From Microbacterium luticocti DSM 19459 (GTDB taxonomy: Bacteria; Actinomycetota; Actinomycetes; Actinomycetales; Microbacteriaceae): DNA of 64,000 nucleotides. The position numbers were made by a program, and so were the translations under genes. The first letter of the stretch is position 1, and each line of letters begins with the position of its first letter. Below the pieces are notes generated by a model that searched no databases, was not told the DNA's origin, and saw only the letters and a program-made list of their open reading frames with translations. Below, in pieces: positions 41,471 to 50,331 of the stretch. The stretch covers positions 171,937 to 235,936 of the forward strand of contig NZ_AULS01000003.1 of assembly GCF_000422405.1 (NCBI RefSeq), in the 5' to 3' direction.

Positions 41471-41630
41471 CGCGGCCTCTGCGGAGGCTTCCCCTGCCAG
41501 GACGTGTCCACGGTCGGAAAAGATGGCCGGACTGGCCACCGGCACCCGCTCCGGCCTCTGGGCGCATGGCTACCGCGATCGAGCACCCCCTCCAAAGTTG
41601 CCCCAGCGAGGGTTCCGGCAAACGTCGATC
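41471..41630 (+). pseudogene. Relic of a C5 cytosine DNA methyltransferase
   Basis: The three + frames, read one after another, give pieces of one protein. 'CGGFPCQDVSTVGK' (41480-41521) is the catalytic PCQ motif IV; after a frameshift comes 'MAGLATGTRSGLWAH' (41523-41567); after a second shift comes 'MATAIEHPLQS'. In intact phage-type Dcm enzymes these read in one frame (GGFPCQDVSxAGKxAGLxxGTRSGLWAHMAxAIExLQP). No upstream SAM-binding start and no downstream target domain remain. The gap 41460-41818 contains no intact gene. Confidence 0.7.
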
Positions 41631-41818
41631 CGACCGCTGCGGTGACGGCATGCACCAGTCACGCCTCAGACGAGCTCGTGGTGACGTCGCTCGTCCGCGA
41701 TCACGGGAAGGCTAGCAACGTCGGCGACGATGTCCCCCCGCGGCGTGGACACGACCTGAACGAGCTGGGTCCCGTGAGATCTCTGGCGCAGCGGGTCATT
41801 TACGGCTTCTTCCTGGGT

Positions 41819-42415
41819 TCACGATTCGAGGCGTCGGGTCCAGAACTCGACGAGCAGGTCGGGTTGCCCGTTGTCGTAATCCGCCAGTGCGGCGCGGTAC
41901 TGGTTGAAGGCCGGCGTGCCGCGTTCGACCGCGACCTCCAGGAACGGCCAATCGATCCGGACCAGCAGCTCGCTCAGCAGCGCCCGGATGGTGCGGCCGT
42001 TGAAGTCCGCGAACGGATGGATGTGCAGGAACTCGCCTTCGGCGTAGGCGAGCAGCTCAAGTTGGAATTCGAGCGAGTCCGCGTACGCGAGGCGCGCTTG
42101 GACATTCTCGGCATAGTCGCGCATGAGCATCGGGACAAGGAAGTGCTCCGGTGGGACGTGGTTGCCGATCTGCACCGGCTCGCGTCGCCACTGCCCCGCG
42201 ATCTCCTGGATCAAGTCGCCGATGATCTCCCGGTGGAAGTCACGGATCAGTTCGTCGCTGTATGGCTGCTGCAAGAACTCGCCGCGCCCAATCCGAGCGA
42301 GCAAGGATGCCAGGTGCGGCGCGACCGCATCGGCGAGCTGCACGTAGGTCAGGTCGCCGTGACGGGTGGCGAACCGACGGGTCAGACTCCCGTCTTCTTC
42401 GCCTGTCGAATCCAC
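41819..42415 (-). CDS. fic: Fic-domain protein (probable AMPylating toxin)
   Basis: About 198 aa from GTG 42415, overlapping the antitoxin gene by 34 bases; the exact start is uncertain. The Fic core is 'HPFADFNGRTIR' (His133 to Arg144), i.e. HxFxD-x-NGRxxR with Phe where most enzymes have Gly. The catalytic His, acidic residue and both Arg are kept. The upstream helix 'YSDELIRDFHREIIGDLIQE' is typical of Fic folds. Fic enzymes transfer AMP (or another nucleotide) to target proteins. The preceding short gene encodes a VbhA-like inhibitor, so a class-I toxin-antitoxin module is the best reading. Confidence 0.8.
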   Translation of the reverse strand: MDSTGEEDGSLTRRFATRHGDLTYVQLADAVAPHLASLLARIGRGEFLQQPYSDELIRDFHREIIGDLIQEIAGQWRREPVQIGNHVPPEHFLVPMLMRDYAENVQARLAYADSLEFQLELLAYAEGEFLHIHPFADFNGRTIRALLSELLVRIDWPFLEVAVERGTPAFNQYRAALADYDNGQPDLLVEFWTRRLES

Positions 42416-42570
42416 GCGTCCGAGACCGGTTCGTTCTCCATCGCCATGCTCGCGGCGACCCGATCGACTATCACCGCCAGCCGCGCCTCGCGCTTCTGCT
42501 CCGCATTGAGCGCACGCCAACGCGCCAGCGACTCCGCCGCCGGCTGACTGACCTGGATCGTGCCGCCCAT
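42382..42570 (-). CDS. VbhA-like antitoxin of the Fic module
   Basis: 62 aa from ATG 42570. Helical, with the Fic-inhibitory motif (S/T)xxxE(G/N) as S41-M-A-M-E45-N46, the glutamate that blocks ATP gamma-phosphate placement in class-I Fic systems. The gene precedes and overlaps fic, the same order as vbhA-vbhT. Weak ribosome site. Homology beyond the motif is not certain by eye. Confidence 0.72.
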   Translation of the reverse strand: MGGTIQVSQPAAESLARWRALNAEQKREARLAVIVDRVAASMAMENEPVSDAWIRQAKKTGV

Positions 42571-43012
42571 GATGCGACCAGTTTACTCCCCAGCACCCTA
42601 CTCACGCTGAGCCCCTGGCGCCCGACCAACCGCACCTGTACGGGCTTCAGCAGAGCAGCCTCCTCACGGTCGCTTGGGATAGCACGAAGCCTCTCAACGC
42701 CGTGCATGTCCTCCAGGATTCCTCGGGCACGTCTCCACCGATACGACCCGCGGCTACCTGCGCCCCGACGACCAACACCTCGCGTCTGCCACGGAACAGG
42801 CCAACGCCTTCCTTCGCCGATCCGCGCACGGGACCGCGAGGTCCAAGGTACGTAACGCCGGCAGGATCGCCGACTGTGACCCCGGGAGCGGCCACGAGCC
42901 GACCCCGAGCGCGCTCTGGTCCCCCCAATCCACAGGCAGGAGGCATTCACGGGCGGTCGCGCCCTCCGATACCGCGACTCGCCAGTGCCAGCCGAACATG
43001 ACGAAGCCCTGA
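42571..43012 (+). pseudogene. Tyrosine recombinase (integrase) C-terminal relic
   Basis: One frame gives 'TVAWDSTKPLNAVHVLQD' up to ~42719; after a one-base deletion the next frame gives 'FLGHVSTDTTRGYLRPDDQH' and 'LASATEQANAFLRR', ending at TGA 43010-43012. Together this is the catalytic C-terminus of a phage/island integrase: box-II LGHxSxxTT with the histidine and the nucleophilic tyrosine in GYLRPD. The N-terminal domains are gone. A hairpin terminator in the same orientation follows at once, and tRNA-Pro lies 31 bases beyond the stop. Confidence 0.75.
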
Positions 43013-43040
43013 CGAAAATGGTTTTCTCATCAGGGCTTTT
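43004..43040 (+). terminator. Hairpin terminator after the integrase relic
   Basis: aagccctga (43004-43012) pairs with tcagggctt (43030-43038), with an inner gaaaa/ttttc stem, and is followed by tttt on the + strand. Orientation fits the integrase relic; on the minus strand it lies directly downstream of tRNA-Pro. Confidence 0.7.
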
Positions 43041-43043
43041 ACG

Positions 43044-43117
43044 TCGGGATGACAGGATTTGAACCTGCGACCCCCTGACCCCCAGTCAGGTGCGCTACCA
43101 AGCTGCGCCACATCCCG
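43044..43117 (-). tRNA. tRNA-Pro (anticodon GGG)
   Basis: Cloverleaf readable on the minus strand: acceptor cgggatg / catcccg, D-arm gcgcagcttggtagcgc, anticodon stem-loop ctgac-tgggggt-cag with anticodon GGG, T-arm cgcaggttcaaatcctg, discriminator A at 43044. CCA is not encoded. The 3' end faces the integrase relic, the usual target geometry for island integration. Confidence 0.93.
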
Positions 43118-43252
43118 ATGCCCGCCGGAGCGGACAACTCCCCCATCCTACCCGCTCCGATCCATGGCCGCGAACCGCCGGCACGCCGTCGCGACGATCC
43201 GTAGGCCGCACCATGCTTGTCGATGTCGGAGCCCGGTACTACCGTCGCGCAC

Positions 43253-43840
43253 ATGTCCACGATCACGATCGAACCCGCCACACCGGCCCGGTTCGAAGAC
43301 GCAGAGCACGCGCTCACCGGCGGAGGCGACGGCGCCGCCTGCCAGTGCCAATGGTGGCTGATGACAGGCAAGGAGTTCGACACCGTCCCCCGCGCCGAGA
43401 AGGAGGAGCGCCTGCGCATCGAGCTCGGCACCTCTCCGACGCCCGCCCTCATCGCCTACGTCGACGGCGAAGCCGCCGGCTGGGTACGCGTCGGCCCGCG
43501 CACCGCACAGTCCAAGCTCGCCCGCACGCGAAACTTCGCGGCATCCCCGCACCCGTGGGACGACCCCGACGTCTGGGCCGTCACCTGCTTCGTGGTGCGC
43601 CGAGAGTTCCGCAGGCGCGGGCTGAACGCCAGGCTGCTCGACGCCGCCATCGCCCACGCCCGCGCGAACGGCGCCCGCGTGCTCGAGGCGTACCCCATCG
43701 ACACCTCCATCGGCACGACGCCGACGAACAACCTGTACATCGGTGTGCTCTCGGTGTTCCTCGCCGCCGGGTTCCGCGAGGTCGCGCGACCCAAGCCGAA
43801 GCTCGCGATCGTCGAACTCGATCTGACTCAGCCGGCCTGA
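43253..43840 (+). CDS. GNAT N-acetyltransferase
   Basis: 195 aa from ATG 43253. GNAT fold with 'VVRREFRRRGLNARLLDAAI' as the acetyl-CoA motif and a C-terminal 'VFLAAGFREVARP'. Unusually Cys/Trp-rich N-terminal 'ACQCQWWLMTGKEF' typical of the YjdJ-like/EryX branch. Substrate unknown. Its 3' end overlaps the convergent ltrA gene by 13 bases. Confidence 0.86.
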   Translation: MSTITIEPATPARFEDAEHALTGGGDGAACQCQWWLMTGKEFDTVPRAEKEERLRIELGTSPTPALIAYVDGEAAGWVRVGPRTAQSKLARTRNFAASPHPWDDPDVWAVTCFVVRREFRRRGLNARLLDAAIAHARANGARVLEAYPIDTSIGTTPTNNLYIGVLSVFLAAGFREVARPKPKLAIVELDLTQPA

Positions 43841-44988
43841 CGGCCCCGGTCGACCTCGAGCACCACCACCACGACCGCCAGCAGCACGGCGGTCGCCGCC
43901 ACCGCGCCCTGCGGTACCGCCGCGCTCGCGACGATCACGGCCGCCGAGACCAGCACGAGCACCGACGCGGTCCGCGAGATCAGCGGCCGCAGCATGATCA
44001 GCCACACCGCGACGACGAACCCTCCGACCGGCACCGTCAACACCAGCGCCGCGGCCGCCGCCGACAACGCGGTACGCCCGGTCGCGACATCCACACTCGC
44101 CCCGATCCCCGCCGACACGGCGCCCGCCGCCGCGAAGATCAGGTAGTGCGCGTACCCGAATCCGAAACCCCGCCCTGTCTCTGCCAGACGATCCCCCTGC
44201 CCGTGCACGAAGTACACCCACCACATCCCCGCCGCGATCGCCAGCCCCGCCGCAGCCAGCCCCACCAGCGCCAGCGCGTGCGCGCCCTGCCCGCGTGCCG
44301 CGAACACCGCCGTCGCCGACGCCAGCACGCTCTCGCCCAGCACGATCAGCGTGAAGCATCCGTACCGGTCGGCGATGTGATGCGGATGCCACGCCGTGCG
44401 CCCCTGCCGCTCGGCGATCACCGGCACGGCGATCTCGGCGACCACCAGCACGAAGAACGTGGCGAACTGCCACGTCACATCCAGCAGGTACAGTCGCGCC
44501 ACCCAGAGCACCTGCACCGCGGCGATCCCCACCGCGAACGTCACCGCCGTGCGCCGAGAGCCCGGATGGGATGCCGCGGCCCGCAGCCACTGCCCCACCA
44601 TTGCCAACCGCATGATGACGTAGCCCCACGTCACCACCGCGAAGTCGTACGACGCGACAGCATCCTGCACCCCCGCGGCCAGCACGAGCACGCCGCCCAT
44701 CTGCAGAAACGTCATCAACCGGTACGCCCAGTCGTCGGTGTCGAACGCCGACGCGAACCAGGTGAAGTTCATCCACGCCCACCAGATCGCGAAGAACACC
44801 ATCAGGTACGCCAGCACGCCCTGCCCGACGCGCCCCGCACTCACCAGCTCGTGCAGACTGCCGGCCGCCTGCGACACCGCCACCACGAACACCAGATCGA
44901 ACAGCAGCTCCAGCGGCGACGCGGCACGGAACGGCTCGGTACGGTCACGCGGCATCATGCGGCGCAGGCCCAGACCGGTGCGGATCAC
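43828..44988 (-). CDS. ltrA: Low-temperature requirement protein A family membrane protein
   Basis: 386 aa, about eleven helices. LtrA signature near the start, 'ASPLELLFDLVFVVAVSQAA', then 'VFFAIWWAWMNFTWFASAFD' and 'WHPHHIADRYGCFTLIVLGE'. Named after a Listeria cold-growth mutant; molecular function unknown. Divergent from the lysoplasmalogenase gene by only 14 bases, so the promoters overlap. Confidence 0.88.
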   Translation of the reverse strand: MIRTGLGLRRMMPRDRTEPFRAASPLELLFDLVFVVAVSQAAGSLHELVSAGRVGQGVLAYLMVFFAIWWAWMNFTWFASAFDTDDWAYRLMTFLQMGGVLVLAAGVQDAVASYDFAVVTWGYVIMRLAMVGQWLRAAASHPGSRRTAVTFAVGIAAVQVLWVARLYLLDVTWQFATFFVLVVAEIAVPVIAERQGRTAWHPHHIADRYGCFTLIVLGESVLASATAVFAARGQGAHALALVGLAAAGLAIAAGMWWVYFVHGQGDRLAETGRGFGFGYAHYLIFAAAGAVSAGIGASVDVATGRTALSAAAAALVLTVPVGGFVVAVWLIMLRPLISRTASVLVLVSAAVIVASAAVPQGAVAATAVLLAVVVVVLEVDRGRQAG

Positions 44989-45002
44989 AGTGCGAGCATA
45001 CG

Positions 45003-45680
45003 ATGGACGTCATGCCCCGTACCGTCCCCGCCCTGCGCTGGGTCGGCTTCGCCCCCTACGCCATGGTCTCGGCCGTGCACGTGGTCGCGTTGGCGATGGA
45101 TGCCACCCCCACCGCCGCGGTCACCAAGATGCTGCTCATGCCGCTGCTCGCCGTCGGTGTGCTGTGGGCCGCCCGTGACCGGGCACGCGGCATCCCCATC
45201 GCACTGCTGCTGGCCGCGATCACACTGTCATGGCTGGGCGACGAGACGGGCGTGTTCTTCGCATTCGCCCCCGAGATCCCCGGCATGCTGCTGTTCTTCG
45301 GGCTCGCGCATCTCGCCTACATCTGGCTGTTCCTGCGGCACCTGACCAGGCGCTCGGTGCACGGCTGGTGGCTCGCCTACGCGGCGTGGTGGGTGGCGAT
45401 GCTGGCCGTCCTCGTGCCGCACCTGGGCGTGCTCACCGTCGCGGTCGCCGGGTACGGGCTCGTGCTCGGCGGCACTGCCCTGAGCGCCGCCCGCTGCACC
45501 GCGATCACCACGGTCGGCGGCGTGTTCTTCTTGGCATCGGACTCGATCCTCGCGTTCCGGCTGTTCCTGCCCGAGGCCATGCCCGACTGGACGAGTCCGC
45601 TGGTCATGCTCACTTATTGCCTGGGCCAAGGGTTGCTGGCCGCCGGCGTGCTGGGCGCCCTCGGGAGGAGCCGTGGCTGA
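45003..45680 (+). CDS. Lysoplasmalogenase (YhhN/TMEM86 family)
   Basis: 225 aa, eight hydrophobic helices. Conserved acidic motifs 'LSWLGDETGVFF' and 'FFLASDSILAFRLF' identify the YhhN family of membrane alkenylglycerophospholipid hydrolases. Actual substrate in actinobacteria is not known. Overlaps the S4 gene by eight bases. Confidence 0.85.
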   Translation: MDVMPRTVPALRWVGFAPYAMVSAVHVVALAMDATPTAAVTKMLLMPLLAVGVLWAARDRARGIPIALLLAAITLSWLGDETGVFFAFAPEIPGMLLFFGLAHLAYIWLFLRHLTRRSVHGWWLAYAAWWVAMLAVLVPHLGVLTVAVAGYGLVLGGTALSAARCTAITTVGGVFFLASDSILAFRLFLPEAMPDWTSPLVMLTYCLGQGLLAAGVLGALGRSRG

Positions 45681-46032
45681 GGCGGTGCGGGTGGATGCCT
45701 GGCTCTGGGCGGTTCGCGTCTTCAAGACGCGATCGGCCGCGACCAGCGCATGCCGCGCGGGGCATGTGCGCGTGAACGGCGAGAAGGCCAAGGCCGCGCA
45801 GCCGGTGCGGCCCGGCGACGAACTGCGGGTGCGCATCGCCGGGTTCGACCGGATCCTGGTGGTGCGCCAGCCGATCGCCAAGCGCGTGGGCGCGGCGATC
45901 GCCGCCACGGCGATGGAGGACCGCACACCGCCGCGCGACCCGGTGCCGACCGTCGCCCAGCGCGATCGCGGCGCGGGCCGGCCGACCAAACGCGAACGTC
46001 GCGAGATCGACCGCTTCCGCGGCCGGGCATAG
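45673..46032 (+). CDS. S4-domain RNA-binding protein (Hsp15-like)
   Basis: 119 aa from GTG 45673. S4 domain 'VDAWLWAVRVFKTRSAAT' with 'GHVRVNGEKAKAAQPVRPG', then a basic tail ending 'RREIDRFRGRA'. Homologous to E. coli Hsp15 (HslR), which binds stalled 50S subunits carrying peptidyl-tRNA. Co-transcribed with the lysoplasmalogenase gene. Confidence 0.88.
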   Translation: MAEAVRVDAWLWAVRVFKTRSAATSACRAGHVRVNGEKAKAAQPVRPGDELRVRIAGFDRILVVRQPIAKRVGAAIAATAMEDRTPPRDPVPTVAQRDRGAGRPTKRERREIDRFRGRA

Positions 46033-46033
46033 T

Positions 46034-46942
46034 TCAGCCCGGCAGCAGGTCACGCAGCCAGCGCGCGCCGTGCACGACCGACCCCACCGCCCGGGTGCGG
46101 TCGGCCAACTCGCGGTCGCTGGTCACCACGGTCACGGTGCGGCCGGCCTCGACCAGCCGCTGCGCCTCGTCGACGATCGCGTCGTCGCCCGCGGCATCCG
46201 CCCTCACCACCCGCACCCCACCGGCCGTTGCCGTGTGCAGGGCCCTCGCCTGCCCCTCGACGACGACCGAGATCTCGGGGAACCAGACATCCTCGGGCAA
46301 TGCCAGGGCCGCCCCGCCCACGCCCTGTGCGTCAAGCGCGCCGAGGCGGTCGACCAGCCGCGCCGCCGCGCCGGCCCGATCACGCCACCAGCCGTCGGGC
46401 ACCGAGCCGACCACGTTCGCCGCGTCGACCACGAGCGCGGGTCGCACCTCGAGCAGCTGCCGCAACCGCTGCCACGACCCAGCGAACCCCGGATGCAGCG
46501 GCAGGTCGGTCACCTCACCGGGCGGCACCCAGGCCAGCGCGCGGCTCTCGGGGTCGCTGATCACCGGCTCGAACGGCGTCGTGACATCGCCGATCAGGGT
46601 CGTGTAGGTCCAGACGTCGAGGTCGAGCACGCTCTCGACCCGTGCCCGTACCGCCCCGTCGGGCACCCCGGCCTCCTCTTGCGCCTCGCGCAACGCCCCG
46701 GCACGCGCCGACTCGCCCAGATGCCGTGCCCCACCGGGCAGCGCCCAGGTGTCACCGTGGTGACTCCACGTCACCCGGTGCTGCAGCAGCACGCCACGCT
46801 GTGGATCGTAGGCGAGCAGCCCGGCGGCACCGAACCGCCCCCAGTACCGTTCCCCGCTGTCGGTGACCACCCACGCGTCCCCGGGGTCGCGCGGGCCGTG
46901 CGGACGTCGCGGTTCACCCGGAACGGGATACTCGATCGTCAC
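46034..46942 (-). CDS. NUDIX hydrolase fused to NYN/PIN-like domain
   Basis: 302 aa. Residues ~20-150 are a NUDIX domain with the complete box 'GGARHLGESARAGALREAQE' (GX5EX7REUXEE). Residues ~165-300 are NYN/PIN-like: strand 'ALVVDAANVVGSVPDGWW', an acidic 'DAAGDDAIVDEAQRL' and 'TVVTSDRELADRTRAVG', all at the positions of metal-binding aspartates of this nuclease fold. The combination joins nucleotide-cleavage and a probable ribonuclease. Convergent with the S4 gene. Confidence 0.8.
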   Translation of the reverse strand: MTIEYPVPGEPRRPHGPRDPGDAWVVTDSGERYWGRFGAAGLLAYDPQRGVLLQHRVTWSHHGDTWALPGGARHLGESARAGALREAQEEAGVPDGAVRARVESVLDLDVWTYTTLIGDVTTPFEPVISDPESRALAWVPPGEVTDLPLHPGFAGSWQRLRQLLEVRPALVVDAANVVGSVPDGWWRDRAGAAARLVDRLGALDAQGVGGAALALPEDVWFPEISVVVEGQARALHTATAGGVRVVRADAAGDDAIVDEAQRLVEAGRTVTVVTSDRELADRTRAVGSVVHGARWLRDLLPG

Positions 46943-47014
46943 CGTTCCAGCCTGTCACAGCGACGGATGCCACGGGCCGCGCGCGTCACGCAACGACAGC
47001 TCCGCGGACGGTTC

Positions 47015-48541
47015 TCAGCGCCGCTGCCGCTTCTCGCGCACCCTCATGTTGACGACGATCGGCGTGCCCTCGAACCCGAACAGCTCGCGCAGCCGGCGTT
47101 GGATGAACCGACGGTACCCGGGGTCGAGGAACCCGGTCGTGAACAGCACGAACGTCGGTGGCCGCGTGCTCGCCTGCGTGCCGAACAGGATGCGGGGCTG
47201 CTTTCCGCCGCGCACCGGATGCGGGTGCTCGGCGACCAGTTCCGAGAGGAACGCGTTGAACTTGCCGGTGGGGATGCGCTGGTCCCACGACGCCAGTGCG
47301 GTCTCCAGCGCCGGCACCAGCTTGTCGAGGTGCCGGCCGGTACGCGCCGAGATGTTCACCCGCGGCGCCCACGCCACGTGCGCGAGATCCTGCTCGATCT
47401 CGCGTTCCAGGTAGCGGCGCCGGTCGATGTCCTCCATGTCGCCGTCGAACAGCCGGTCCCATTTGTTGAACGCGAGCACCAGCGCCCGGCCCGACTCCAG
47501 CACCATGTCGATGATGCGCACATCCTGCTCGCTCAGCGGCTGCGAGACATCCAGCACCACCACCGCGACCTCGGCCTTCTCGAGCGCCGCCGACGTGCGC
47601 AGCGACGCGTAGAAGTCCGCGCCCTGCTGCAGGTGCACGCGACGACGGATGCCGGCGGTGTCGACGAACCGCCACAGTCTGCCGCCGAGCTCCACGATCT
47701 CGTCGACCGGGTCACGGGTGGTGCCGGCCAGCTCGTTGACGACCACACGCTCCTCGCCGGCCGCCTTGTTCAGCAGCGACGACTTGCCCACGTTCGGCCG
47801 GCCCAGGATCGCCACCCGACGCGGGCCGCCGATCTCCTGTTTGGCCACCGCCGACACGTCCGGCAGCACCTTCACGACCGCGTCGAGCAGATCCGCCACA
47901 CCGCGGCCGTGGATCGCCGACACCGGGTACGGCTCCCCCAGACCGAGACTCCACAGCGCCGCGGCCTCGGGCTCCTGCCGGGCGTCGTCGATCTTGTTCG
48001 CGACCAGGAACACCGGCTTGCCCGAGGTGCGCAGCAGGCGCACCACGTGCTCGTCGGTCGAGGTGGCGCCCACCATCGCGTCGACGACGAACAGCACCAC
48101 GTCCGACAGGTCGATGGCGACCTCGGCCTGCGCGGCGACCGAGCGGTCGATGCCGCGGGCATCCGGTTCCCACCCGCCGGTGTCCACGAGCGTGAAGCGG
48201 CGGTCCATCCACTCGGCCTTGTAGGTGACGCGGTCGCGGGTGACCCCGGGGGTGTCTTCGACCACTGCCTCGCGGCGGCCCAGGATGCGGTTGACCAGCG
48301 CCGACTTGCCCACATTCGGCCGTCCCACGATGGCGACCACCGGCAGCGCGGGCAGGTATTCGATGCCGTCCTCGCCGCGTTCGATCCCGGCCAGCAGGGC
48401 GGCGTCGTCGTCTTCGAGCTCGTAGTCGCCCAGCGACGCGCGCAGCGCCGCCGCGCGCGTCTCGGCGAGTTCGTCGTCGATCTCGGCGAGCCGTTCGGCG
48501 AGGTGGTCGGAACCGGCCTCGTATTCGTCCTCAGCGCCCAT
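47015..48541 (-). CDS. der: Ribosome-biogenesis GTPase Der (EngA)
   Basis: 508 aa from ATG 48541, overlapping cmk by 11 bases. Two tandem GTPase domains each with P-loop '[12 protein letters not shown]' and '[12 protein letters not shown]', switch DTPG/DTAG motifs and NKxD (NKIDD, NKWDR), then a C-terminal KH-like domain. Acts in 50S assembly. An acidic N-terminal extension of ~65 residues precedes the first domain, as often seen in actinobacteria. Confidence 0.95.
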   Translation of the reverse strand: MGAEDEYEAGSDHLAERLAEIDDELAETRAAALRASLGDYELEDDDAALLAGIERGEDGIEYLPALPVVAIVGRPNVGKSALVNRILGRREAVVEDTPGVTRDRVTYKAEWMDRRFTLVDTGGWEPDARGIDRSVAAQAEVAIDLSDVVLFVVDAMVGATSTDEHVVRLLRTSGKPVFLVANKIDDARQEPEAAALWSLGLGEPYPVSAIHGRGVADLLDAVVKVLPDVSAVAKQEIGGPRRVAILGRPNVGKSSLLNKAAGEERVVVNELAGTTRDPVDEIVELGGRLWRFVDTAGIRRRVHLQQGADFYASLRTSAALEKAEVAVVVLDVSQPLSEQDVRIIDMVLESGRALVLAFNKWDRLFDGDMEDIDRRRYLEREIEQDLAHVAWAPRVNISARTGRHLDKLVPALETALASWDQRIPTGKFNAFLSELVAEHPHPVRGGKQPRILFGTQASTRPPTFVLFTTGFLDPGYRRFIQRRLRELFGFEGTPIVVNMRVREKRQRR

Positions 48542-49217
48542 CGCGGGCCTCCAGCTTCTGGCGGATGACGTGCAGCACGGCATCGACGGTCTGTGCGAAG
48601 TCGAGGTCGGTGGAATCCACGACCTCGACGCCCGGCGCGGCCGACAGAAAGTCGACCACCGCCGAGTCGGATGCGTCGCGCCGGTGCAGCGCGGCCGCGA
48701 CGGCCTCAGCATCCTGGTCGCTCACCTCGGCGGCGCGGCGTGCGGCACGCACCTGGGGAGCGGCGGTCAGCAGCACGCGCACGGGCGCGTCGGGGGCCAC
48801 CACGGTCGTGATGTCGCGGCCCTCGATGATGACGCCGGGGCGGTCGGATGCCGCCGCCAGCGCGCGGAACAGGTCGTTGACCTGTGCGCGCACCGCGGGC
48901 ACGCGTGCCACCGCGCTGACCGCGTCCGAGACGCGCGGTTCGCGGATCGCGGCGGTCACATCGGTCTGTCCCACCCGCACCCAGTAGTCGTCGGGGTCGA
49001 GTGAGATGGCGTACGGAAAGTCGCGTGCCGCGGCCTGCACCGCGTCGGCGTCCGCGGTGTCGGCGCCGCGCTCGAGCACGTGCCAGGCGAGGGCACGGTA
49101 GGCGGCACCGGTGTCGAGGTAGCCGTAGCCGAGGGTGCGCGCGGCCTGCTTCGACACGCTGGACTTGCCCGACCCGGCGGGTCCGTCGACGGCCACGATC
49201 GTCACGTCAGTAGTCAT
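48531..49217 (-). CDS. cmk: Cytidylate kinase
   Basis: 228 aa from ATG 49217, overlapping the tyrA stop. P-loop '[14 protein letters not shown]', '[10 protein letters not shown]' and '[17 protein letters not shown]' are diagnostic. Phosphorylates CMP/dCMP. Part of the der-cmk-tyrA gene train. Confidence 0.95.
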   Translation of the reverse strand: MTTDVTIVAVDGPAGSGKSSVSKQAARTLGYGYLDTGAAYRALAWHVLERGADTADADAVQAAARDFPYAISLDPDDYWVRVGQTDVTAAIREPRVSDAVSAVARVPAVRAQVNDLFRALAAASDRPGVIIEGRDITTVVAPDAPVRVLLTAAPQVRAARRAAEVSDQDAEAVAAALHRRDASDSAVVDFLSAAPGVEVVDSTDLDFAQTVDAVLHVIRQKLEARDGR

Positions 49218-50331
49218 CACTGGTGCTCGCAATCCTCCAGCCGCGTGCGGTCAGCCCGTCCACCGTGCGCCGCACGGCGCCGGGGACCACGCTGATCTCG
49301 GCGAGGCCGAACTGGGCGCCGGGCGAATGCTCCAGGCGCAGGTCCTCCACGTTCACGTCCAGCTCGCCCAGTTCGCCGAACAGCCGCCCGAGCTGGCCGG
49401 GGGTGTCGTCGACCATCACGACCACCTGCGCGAACCGGCGGTTCTGGCCGTGCTTGCCCGGCAGCCGCTCGACCCCTTCGTTGCCACGCCGGATGGTGTC
49501 GGCGACGGTGCGCCGGGCACCGGGCGCATCCGGTGCGCGCAGCGCGTCGGCGACCCCGGCGAGGTCGGCGGCCAGGTCGTCGAGCACGTCGACGACCGGT
49601 GTGGCGTTCGCGCCGAGGATCTGCACCCACAGCTCGGGGGCCGATGCGGCGATGCGGGTGGTGTCACGCACCCCCTGACCGGCCAGTCGCAGCGCGCCTT
49701 CCGGCGCGGTCACGAACCGTCCGGCGAGCAGGCTCGCGACCAGCTGCGGCACGTGCGAGACGAGCGCCACCGAGCGGTCGTGCTCGGCCGGGTCCATCTC
49801 GATGGGCGTGGCCCCCACGTCGAGCGCCAGGCCCTCGACGACCGCGAGGTCGGCCGGGCTGGTCTCGTCGTCGCGGCACACCACCCACGGGCGCCCCACG
49901 AAGATGTCGGCACGGGCCGAGATGGCGCCGCCGCGCTCCCGGCCGGCGAGCGGGTGCGACCCGATGTAGTGGGTCAGGTCGACGCCACGGTCACGCAGGG
50001 CGCGCAGCGGTTCGAACTTGACGCTGGCCACGTCCGTGACCACCGCGTCGGGGTGGGCGGCGAGTTCGTGGGCGACCACATCGGCCGTGACATCCGGCGG
50101 CACCGCCACGACCACCAGCCGCGGTGCGTCGTCGGCGCGTGCGGGCCGGCCGGCGCCGTAGTCGACGGCCAGGCGCTGCTGCGCCGGCGACGTGTCGAAC
50201 AGGGCGACGTCCACACCCAGCGCGGTCAGCGCATGCCCGATGCTGGCCCCGAGCAGCCCGGTGCCGACGATCCGCACCGTCCCCGACGTGCGGGCGGGGC
50301 CGCGTGCGGGCACGGTCGTGGTCTGGCTCAC
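49207..50331 (-). CDS. tyrA: Prephenate dehydrogenase
   Basis: 374 aa from GTG 50331 (GTGA overlap with the pseudouridine synthase gene). Rossmann start '[17 protein letters not shown]', catalytic-site segment '[14 protein letters not shown]', '[16 protein letters not shown]', then a C-terminal ACT-type domain ('[20 protein letters not shown]') for tyrosine feedback. Tyrosine biosynthesis. Confidence 0.93.
   Translation of the reverse strand: MSQTTTVPARGPARTSGTVRIVGTGLLGASIGHALTALGVDVALFDTSPAQQRLAVDYGAGRPARADDAPRLVVVAVPPDVTADVVAHELAAHPDAVVTDVASVKFEPLRALRDRGVDLTHYIGSHPLAGRERGGAISARADIFVGRPWVVCRDDETSPADLAVVEGLALDVGATPIEMDPAEHDRSVALVSHVPQLVASLLAGRFVTAPEGALRLAGQGVRDTTRIAASAPELWVQILGANATPVVDVLDDLAADLAGVADALRAPDAPGARRTVADTIRRGNEGVERLPGKHGQNRRFAQVVVMVDDTPGQLGRLFGELGELDVNVEDLRLEHSPGAQFGLAEISVVPGAVRRTVDGLTARGWRIASTSDDY

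Noticed and set aside
42754..42999. 81-codon minus-strand frame next to tRNA-Pro
   Set aside because: No ribosome site or family; the + strand reads a recognisable integrase C-terminus over the same bases.
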